From: Leisingera daeponensis | Lineage (GTDB): Bacteria; Pseudomonadota; Alphaproteobacteria; Rhodobacterales; Rhodobacteraceae | Direction: 5' to 3' | DNA: 64,000 bases | Assembly: GCF_019801465.1 (NCBI RefSeq) | Contig: NZ_JAHVJA010000005.1 | Span: forward strand, 62,001-126,000 | Shown: piece after piece, positions 59,801 to 64,000 of the stretch | How positions within the stretch are numbered: the first letter of the stretch is position 1 | Layout of the letters: each line of letters opens with the position of its first letter | Program-made: the position numbers and the translations under genes | Notes under the pieces: model-generated | The model's database searches: none | Told to the model about the DNA's origin: nothing | What the model saw: only the letters and a program-made list of their open reading frames with translations

Positions 59801-60930
59801 TCCGCAGCGAGGTGATGCCGGAACTGCGCGACAAGCTGGCGATCTGGCAGGCCGTGAACTACGCCGCCCTGCCCCAGGACAAGCTCCTGGAGGCGATCTC
59901 CACTCTCAAGGGCATGTTCATCCGCGACGTCTATCTGGAGGCCGAGAAGATCAATATCCTGGCGGGTTTCACCATGGGCGAGGCCGGCAGCGCCGCCGCC
60001 GGCGACCCGGCCCTGCGCGCGCATCTGATGCACGCGGAGCTGCCCAACGCGCCTTCCAGCCTGCTGGCCTCCTGCACCGGCAAGGATGCGCAGGCCCGCG
60101 CCATGCGGCTGATGGGCCACCGCTCGATCTTCGATTACGAGCTGTCCTCGCCCCGCTACGCCGAGGCCCCCGCGCTGCTGCATTCGCTGCTCGACAGCTC
60201 GGTGGAGCCGATCGGCTCGGTGCCGGTCCCGGCCAACCTGCCGGATGAGCTGGACGGCACCATCGGCCTTGCCATCGCCTATCAGGACCTCAAGGAACAG
60301 GCCAAGCACGAGGCCCTGCGCGTCATCGCCGAACTGCGCCGCGCCCTGCTGGCCCTGGGCCAGACCAGCGGCCTCGGCGATCTGGTGTTCAGCCTGACCT
60401 TCGAGGAGGTTCTCGCCGGCGACTGGTCCGCGCCTGCCCCGCTGCGCGATCTGGCCGAGACCCGTTCCGCGAAAGAAGCCCTGCGCAAGAAATCCGCGCC
60501 CACGGACGTCACCCTCAACCTGCGCGACTGCGAACTGCTGTCGCTCGGCGCCCAGGCCCAGGCGGGCGGCGGCACCATGGGCGGCACCTGCGTCGCGGGC
60601 AGCGGCAGCGCCACCGCCCGGGTGTTCTGGATGGAGGACGACAGCCGCATCGACCCCGAAGCCTTCGCGGACTTCCAGGACGGTGACATCCTGGTCTGCC
60701 GCATGGTCAACCCGGCCTGGCTGCCGTGGGTCCAGCGGTCCGGCGCTGTTCTGTCCGAGGTCGGCGGCTGGCTCAGCCATATGGCCATCGTCGCCCGCGA
60801 GAAGGACGTCCTGATGCTGGTCGCCTGCAAGGGCCTCGACAGCCTTGAGCACGGCGAACAGGTGACCGTCAGCGAAGACGGTTCCATCCAGCCGCTGGAG
60901 GAAAAGGGCCTCAAGGTGGTTTCCGCCTGA
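56896..60930 (+). CDS. Membrane rhodanese-rhodanese-YidC-like-dikinase fusion protein
   Basis: A 1344-residue protein I do not recognise as a named family. Domains in order: N-terminal hydrophobic segments (about 17-110); rhodanese 1 (about 150-240) with active cysteine C211 in VVLFCHNGNRSS; rhodanese 2 (about 270-365) with C335 in AACYDRRSCF; a membrane region (about 396-585) resembling the YidC/Oxa1 insertase core (RLLVLPVALKS, FYKDKGLTPMKNL, FLWMADLGAADPLFIMPVL); a PPDK-type ATP-grasp domain (about 625-845; VAVRSSASNEDG, IVVQEMV, QIVQSRD). Then a rifampin-phosphotransferase/PEP-synthase-like middle (LPRPTPLSFSL) and a phosphohistidine domain with H1295 in GGWLSHMAIVARE. The PEP-binding barrel of true PEP synthase is absent. 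Start is TTG after AGGA. Substrate unknown. Confidence 0.85.
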   Translation: MKTTFMPSWTARSLRRSAQTIVLTSLLSALPVAAFAIPSPELVIGSVSSLSQVLAVGIAMISGLGAVIAAKLGFTPKPGNSPRRYPVKLISVLVLAAAALAAGNYWQYSSHAQAELARLQATLTRPAQFDGTTIKDASLKETSFSKQEDHPLAMSTADAAAALQDGATLFYDIRETGENAMGTLPGATHIRFPDFVQSQPVQPGQKVVLFCHNGNRSSETCAKLAAMGIDCSFIAGGIEKWIVEGRAFSDKDVKTLSDLRAIPDYPGKDVLLSTDDFKTLLTTEDLQIVDTRYPGDFEVGHLPGAINIPIRKMTTDDLMARIAELDPDKPTIAACYDRRSCFMSQVLGLELSQQGIDFLGRYTLPWEYFVAPKPKPHVQDWLADQQSGLWDKAISALAAALLWVHERSHILLGLLALSIVTRLLVLPVALKSERDQIITNDTADEMKALKAKLAHDPVRKARAVQAFYKDKGLTPMKNLTALLFLPVMMLGVSAAQEASASLQTPFLWMADLGAADPLFIMPVLFCMLAAVYLLWAVAKTPRQKTLWMVLGMPALFAMVFTLTAAANAYLCFSLTLLLVQRAYVTGLHRKLAEALALRAHKRRLAKLPRGVIPMGYTEELEHAGNKALRLSILRNAGLPVPGGVIVRSDAIHDYREMPEAGKDAFAAKVFTLAGGKPVAVRSSASNEDGHDQSFAGVFESVLDVTADTMRAALDEVVESFSSERAASYSGEGDSTGQGNIVVQEMVQAEYAGVLFTQDPMAPGMAMIEWVEGCGEDLVSGRVTPTSLRFGRYTGLPAAVDQDRTLDMAPLLALGRQIEDTFGCPQDVEWAYANGEFQIVQSRDITTLSLGTEQEQTRLAEWRDLLDRYADADPDQTILEQDEMSEVLPRPTPLSFSLMSELWAPGGSVDLACRELGVPYGLPEGRDGHLVNLFGKTYVDVALKQGMTLKLTAAKAKQLRKQAHPMITRFRSEVMPELRDKLAIWQAVNYAALPQDKLLEAISTLKGMFIRDVYLEAEKINILAGFTMGEAGSAAAGDPALRAHLMHAELPNAPSSLLASCTGKDAQARAMRLMGHRSIFDYELSSPRYAEAPALLHSLLDSSVEPIGSVPVPANLPDELDGTIGLAIAYQDLKEQAKHEALRVIAELRRALLALGQTSGLGDLVFSLTFEEVLAGDWSAPAPLRDLAETRSAKEALRKKSAPTDVTLNLRDCELLSLGAQAQAGGGTMGGTCVAGSGSATARVFWMEDDSRIDPEAFADFQDGDILVCRMVNPAWLPWVQRSGAVLSEVGGWLSHMAIVAREKDVLMLVACKGLDSLEHGEQVTVSEDGSIQPLEEKGLKVVSA

Positions 60931-60954
60931 TCATCGCCAAACAGGAACATGAAG

Positions 60955-60983
60955 CACCCGCGCCTCCCGGCCGCGGGTGTTTT
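60955..60983 (+). terminator. Rho-independent terminator after the fusion gene
   Basis: CACCCGCG (60955-60962) pairs with CGCGGGTG (60972-60979), 9-base loop, followed by TTTT. It separates the fusion gene from parDE. Confidence 0.75.
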
Positions 60984-61102
60984 CTACCCCGCCCTGCGCT
61001 GACTGGACAATCTGCCTGCCGGCTCACGACCGGAGGCACCAGCTGCCCCTTGAACAGTTGGCAAAGATTGCCATATCCTGTTTCAGAGAAAGGAGCCCGC
61101 CC

Positions 61103-61339
61103 ATGGCCACCATGAACGTATCCCTGCCGGACCAGATGAAGACTTGGGTCGAGGAACAGGCCCGCGCCGGCACCTATGCCAACTCCAGCGATTATGTCCG
61201 CGACCTGATCCGCCGCGACCAGGCCCGTGCCGCTGCCATTGCCGAGCTGCAATCCGCAATCGACGCAGGCCTGGCCAGCGGTCCGGCAGAAACACTGACA
61301 GCTGAAGGTTTCAAGGCCGCTATGCGCCGCAATGGCTGA
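61103..61339 (+). CDS. parD: ParD-family antitoxin
   Basis: A 78-residue antitoxin of the type II ParDE system. The N-terminal ribbon-helix-helix (MNVSLPDQMKTWVEEQARAG, then YANSSDYVRDLIRRDQAR) binds DNA and autoregulates; the acidic/helical C-terminus neutralises the toxin. AAAGGAG precedes ATG 61103; upstream codons in the same frame overlap the terminator and are not coding. It overlaps parE by eight bases. Confidence 0.92.
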   Translation: MATMNVSLPDQMKTWVEEQARAGTYANSSDYVRDLIRRDQARAAAIAELQSAIDAGLASGPAETLTAEGFKAAMRRNG

Positions 61340-61634
61340 GGCGCGCTGGCGGATCCGCCCCGCCGCACGCGCTGACCTTGCCGCCATCTGGCGCTACGGC
61401 CTGGAAACCTGGGGTGAGGCGCAGGCGGACGCCTATGCCGACAGCCTGTTTGCCCTGTTCGACCTGCTGGCGGACTTCCCCGGAATGGCCCGGGAACGGT
61501 CCGAGTTCACGCCCCCGGTCCGCATCCACCCCACGGGCGCGCATCTGGTGATCTACCGGCTGGAGCAGGGCCGCCCCGACGTCCTCCGCATCCTGCACGC
61601 CCGCCAGGACCTGATGGCCTTCCTGTCAGACTAA
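61332..61634 (+). CDS. parE: ParE-family toxin
   Basis: A 100-residue RelE/ParE-superfamily toxin with WRIRPAARADLAAIWRYGLETWG, the middle FPGMARERSE, and the C-terminal HLVIYRLEQGRPDVLRILHARQDL. ParE toxins poison DNA gyrase. The start overlaps parD, the classic antitoxin-first arrangement. No frame disruption is seen, so the module looks intact. Confidence 0.92.
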   Translation: MAEARWRIRPAARADLAAIWRYGLETWGEAQADAYADSLFALFDLLADFPGMARERSEFTPPVRIHPTGAHLVIYRLEQGRPDVLRILHARQDLMAFLSD

Positions 61635-61686
61635 GCCAAGACGAAACACACGTTCCGCCCTTGCCATTTTCCGCACATCTGCTCTG

Positions 61687-62607
61687 ATGCGGCGCATGGA
61701 CCCGCATCTCGACCCGAAAAAGACCGCCCGGCTGCTTCAGCGCCTCAGGGAACAAATGGATGAGCTGCCGCCCAAGCTGAAGGCGGCGGCCAAATACGTG
61801 ATCGACAATCCCGGCGACTTCGGCCTCGACACCGTCCGCACCTCGGCGCGGAAAACCGGCATCGGCGCCAATGGCTTTGTCCGCCTCGCCAACCATCTGG
61901 GCTATGACACGTTTGAGGCCTTCCGCGCCCCTTTCCGCGCTGCGCTGACCACCACGCACGAGGCAGATCTCGGCCAGGACTGGCTGGACCGGATGCAGGA
62001 CGAAGGCCCCGCAGGAAAGCTGCAGGCCGCCGCCGCCCGAAACCAGCTCAACATCACCTCCCGTTCCCTGCGGCTGATGACGGCCGAACGGACGCAGGCG
62101 ATCGTGGACACCCTCACCGCCGCCCGCCGCAGCTATGTCACCGCCACAAGGTCGTCCTACGCACTGGCCTATTACTTCCACTACGTCGGCCGCATGGCGC
62201 TGCCGGGGCTGGAACTGGTCCCCCGCGACATGGGCGCGGCGCTCGACGATCTGCTGGACATAGGCCCCGAGGACTGCCTCATCGCCCTCACCTTCGCCCC
62301 CTACTCCGCCGGCACCATCCAGGCGCTGCGGCTGGCGGGCGCGCGCGGCGCATCTGTGATCCTGATTTCCGACAGCGAAGTGATCGCCCCCGGCATCCGC
62401 ACCGACCATGTGCTGGCCGTCGCCGCCAACTCGCTGCACCCGTTCGGTGCCATCGGCGGCGCCATGGCGGTGCTGGAATGCCTGCTCACCCATCTGATCG
62501 ACGCCGGCGGCGATGACGCGCTGCGCCGGATCGAAGCCTATGACGCCCTGCGCCAAGACACCGGCGCCTATTGGAGCGGCCCCAGGCTGCCGCGGATCCG
62601 GAGCTGA
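61687..62607 (+). CDS. RpiR/MurR-family transcriptional regulator with SIS domain
   Basis: A 306-residue regulator. The N-terminal HTH_6 domain reads LPPKLKAAAKYVIDNPGDFGLDTVRTSARKTGIGANGFVRLANHLGYDTFEAFR. The C-terminal SIS sugar-phosphate domain has RRSYVTATRSSYALAYYFHY and DCLIALTFAPYSAGTIQALRLAGARGASVILISDS. The family usually responds to sugar phosphates. ATG 61687 and ATG 61696 are both possible starts. No obvious target gene is adjacent; the nearest, on the minus strand, is a Hint-domain protein. Confidence 0.9.
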   Translation: MRRMDPHLDPKKTARLLQRLREQMDELPPKLKAAAKYVIDNPGDFGLDTVRTSARKTGIGANGFVRLANHLGYDTFEAFRAPFRAALTTTHEADLGQDWLDRMQDEGPAGKLQAAAARNQLNITSRSLRLMTAERTQAIVDTLTAARRSYVTATRSSYALAYYFHYVGRMALPGLELVPRDMGAALDDLLDIGPEDCLIALTFAPYSAGTIQALRLAGARGASVILISDSEVIAPGIRTDHVLAVAANSLHPFGAIGGAMAVLECLLTHLIDAGGDDALRRIEAYDALRQDTGAYWSGPRLPRIRS

Positions 62608-62620
62608 TTGCCGCCCGGCG

Positions 62621-63655
62621 TCAGGCGGCCTCCAGCGGTGACGCGGCATCGGGCTTCGGCGCTCTCTCCGCCGCCAGCTGCCGGGCTTGCGACACGCTCA
62701 GGCAGCGCCGCGCCTGCGGCCCGTAGCCGGTTCCGGGGTGCTCGCGCAGCCGCGGGCACAGCGCCAGAACCGCGGCCCGGGCGTGCGGTGCGAGCATCGC
62801 CAGCGCCGAAGGCCCGGGATAGAAGCTTTCCGCTGCCGCGCCCTCGGCAAACAGGATTTCATGCCGCTCCAGCAGGAGATGGTAATAGGTGACCTGCCGC
62901 TTGCCCGCCATCGGCCGGATGCCCGGCAGCGCCGCCAGCCCTTTGGCCGGGGCCAGCACCTGCTCCGCGCCGGTCTCCATCAGCATCTTGTGCTGCGGCG
63001 ACACCGCCAGGTCCCGCCGCGGCAGGCCGCCGCCCAGGGCTCCGGCCCGGATCAGCACCGGCCGCACCCGCGCCGGGCTGCCGGGCCAGGCATGGCGGGT
63101 CGCCGCAATCCAGCGCACCGGCTGCGGGCCGCTGTCCAGGGTGCAGACCAGATCGCCCGGCCGCAGCTGCTCCACGCAAACCTCGCCTCCGGGCGTCAGG
63201 ATGCGGCTCCCGGCGGCAAAACACACCGCCCCGCCAGAGCTTGTGTCGACGTTCTGAAGGTCAATGGCGCCCTTGCCGAAGGAATTCATTTCCTGCTCGG
63301 TGGCTGCTTCCTCGGGCATGAAGGAGAGCCGCGTGGTCATGCCGGGCGACGGGTAGTTCTGCACCGTCACAACGTAGACCTTGGAGCCTTCGTACTGGTC
63401 CGGCACCTGGTTGGCGCCATCGCTTTTCTTGGTCGGCAGGTCGCCGCTCATTTCAAACACGAAATCGTATTCGACGCCGCCGATCGACAGCTTCGTGTCG
63501 GGGTCCGGCGCCCCGCCTGCCTTGTCCAGAAACAGGTCGCCGTCCGCGCCGGACGGCACAAAGGTAATCTCCACCGCCGGATCACCGGTGAGGTTCAGCG
63601 CCGGGTTGTTCGCTGTGCCACTGTCTGTCCGTGCCCAGAACGTCGTTGCCACCAC
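62621..63655 (-). CDS. Hint-domain (hedgehog/intein-type) protein
   Basis: A 344-residue protein. The N-terminal part (about residues 1-145) is a beta-rich acidic domain without a recognisable family (DPAVEITFVPSGADGDLFLD, VEYDFVFEMSG). The C-terminal Hint domain starts CFAAGSRILTPGGEVCVEQLRPGDLVCTLD and continues with the conserved VSPQHKMLM block; the first cysteine would be the self-splicing or cleaving nucleophile. Such proteins are numerous in Roseobacter-group genomes and are thought to be secreted by RTX-type routes. Start is a GTG after AAGGG. No RTX repeats are visible. Confidence 0.85.
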   Translation of the reverse strand: MVATTFWARTDSGTANNPALNLTGDPAVEITFVPSGADGDLFLDKAGGAPDPDTKLSIGGVEYDFVFEMSGDLPTKKSDGANQVPDQYEGSKVYVVTVQNYPSPGMTTRLSFMPEEAATEQEMNSFGKGAIDLQNVDTSSGGAVCFAAGSRILTPGGEVCVEQLRPGDLVCTLDSGPQPVRWIAATRHAWPGSPARVRPVLIRAGALGGGLPRRDLAVSPQHKMLMETGAEQVLAPAKGLAALPGIRPMAGKRQVTYYHLLLERHEILFAEGAAAESFYPGPSALAMLAPHARAAVLALCPRLREHPGTGYGPQARRCLSVSQARQLAAERAPKPDAASPLEAA

Positions 63656-63838
63656 TCAGCCCTTTCCACCAGTGCGCGCGGGAACTTAACCTGATATTGC
63701 CTAAGAATTGCTGAAATCCTTCGGCGGAATTGCGGCAGCATCAAGGCAGTCGCCGCCGCTGCCAGTGCCGTAACGAACCAGCACCCGGCCCGGCGCACAA
63801 GCCTGGAGCCCCCGCAATTCACCTTGTATTTTAACGTG

Positions 63839-64000
63839 TTACAGACGCAAGTCCGCCTCATCCGGCGCCAGTACGTACTTCAGATCATAGACCAGCGCGC
63901 CCGCGGTGCCAAACTTGCGGACCGCCCCGGCCCCCATCTCGCGGAACTCCGCATGCGCCACCGCCAGAACCACCCCGGCATAGACCCCCTGCCCCGGCTC
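63839..64000 (-). CDS. Nucleotide-sugar dehydrogenase, C-terminal end (gene runs off window)
   Basis: The minus-strand frame, open to the right edge and ending with TAA at 63839, encodes 53 residues. They include VVLAVAHAEFREMG, then LVYDLKYVLAPDEADLRL, the C-terminal domain ending of UDP-glucose/UDP-N-acetylhexosamine dehydrogenases (WecC/TviB type). These make UDP-uronic acids for surface polysaccharides. Only the last domain is visible, so the exact member cannot be named. The 183 bases between it and the Hint gene show no gene. Confidence 0.82.
   Translation of the reverse strand, partial: EPGQGVYAGVVLAVAHAEFREMGAGAVRKFGTAGALVYDLKYVLAPDEADLRL

Noticed and set aside
63595-63861. 88-codon minus-strand frame between the Hint gene and the nucleotide-sugar dehydrogenase
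   Set aside because: Overlaps the Hint gene start in another frame and extends over the dehydrogenase stop; one short hydrophobic run but no ribosome site or family pattern.

Overview
The window is GC-rich, densely coded bacterial DNA. Gene content points to an alphaproteobacterium of the Rhodobacteraceae, probably the Roseobacter group (inference from content, not from a search): TRAP and TctABC transporters, an ABC branched-chain-type importer tied to aromatic catabolism, RpiR and GntR regulators, a Hint-domain secreted-type protein, FixJ/TctDE-type two-component systems and many catabolic islands. No rRNA, tRNA or CRISPR array was seen.

Layout. 1-7450: purine salvage/degradation, with xdhA (5' cut by the window edge), xdhB, xdhC, a purine permease and guanine deaminase. 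7505-8605: a scrambled IS5-family (IS427-type) relic. 8827-10760: an ExoD-like membrane protein, a periplasmic ankyrin protein and a secreted GlcG/HbpS-type protein; the last two follow a FixJ-type response regulator and its sensor kinase (10849-13001). 13093-14617: divergent FadR-type GntR regulator and TauE/SafE permease. 15056-19156: HutC-type GntR regulator divergent from a three-gene TRAP transporter.

19364-33573 is a benzoate/catechol regulon. A ten-gene minus-strand run (catB-benABCD-livKHMGF, 33494 down to 23868) covers uptake of an aromatic acid, dihydroxylation to catechol and cycloisomerisation of muconate. catA and a LysR gene lie on the plus strand. Divergent from catA is a four-gene operon: SCP2-like protein, alpha/beta hydrolase, a 55-aa Cys-rich miniprotein, and a beta-keto acid cleavage enzyme (BKACE, DUF849). 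Near-identical 16-bp palindromes GGTATC-N4-GATACC lie in the catA/SCP2 divergent promoter (two copies) and upstream of catB (one copy), tying the three transcripts together. No catC, pcaIJ or pcaF is visible in the window. I infer that 3-oxoadipate may be split by BKACE with acetyl-CoA instead of by CoA transferase plus thiolase.

33752-41271: a TctD/TctE two-component system with a third periplasmic binding protein, divergent from tctCBA, followed by an AbrB-type membrane protein. 41439-43979: a single polypeptide joining an adenylation domain, a carrier domain and an acyltransferase-3 membrane domain (a Dlt-like pathway in one chain). 43976-50106: an aminotransferase, two LysR genes, and amaB/amaA-like lysine-pipecolate catabolic genes. 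50138-53407: zinc uptake (znuA divergent from zur-znuC-znuB). 53463-60930: a hybrid histidine kinase and PhnD-type binding protein, divergent from a 1344-aa fusion of transmembrane segments, two rhodanese domains, a YidC/Oxa1-like membrane region and a rifampin-phosphotransferase/PEP-synthase-like dikinase. 61103-64000: ParDE toxin-antitoxin, an RpiR regulator, a Hint-domain protein and the end of a nucleotide-sugar dehydrogenase.

Strongest candidates for undescribed biology: the 1344-aa fusion with its neighbouring sensor pair, the BKACE-terminated benzoate pathway with its shared operator and Cys miniprotein, and the adenylation-carrier-acyltransferase protein.
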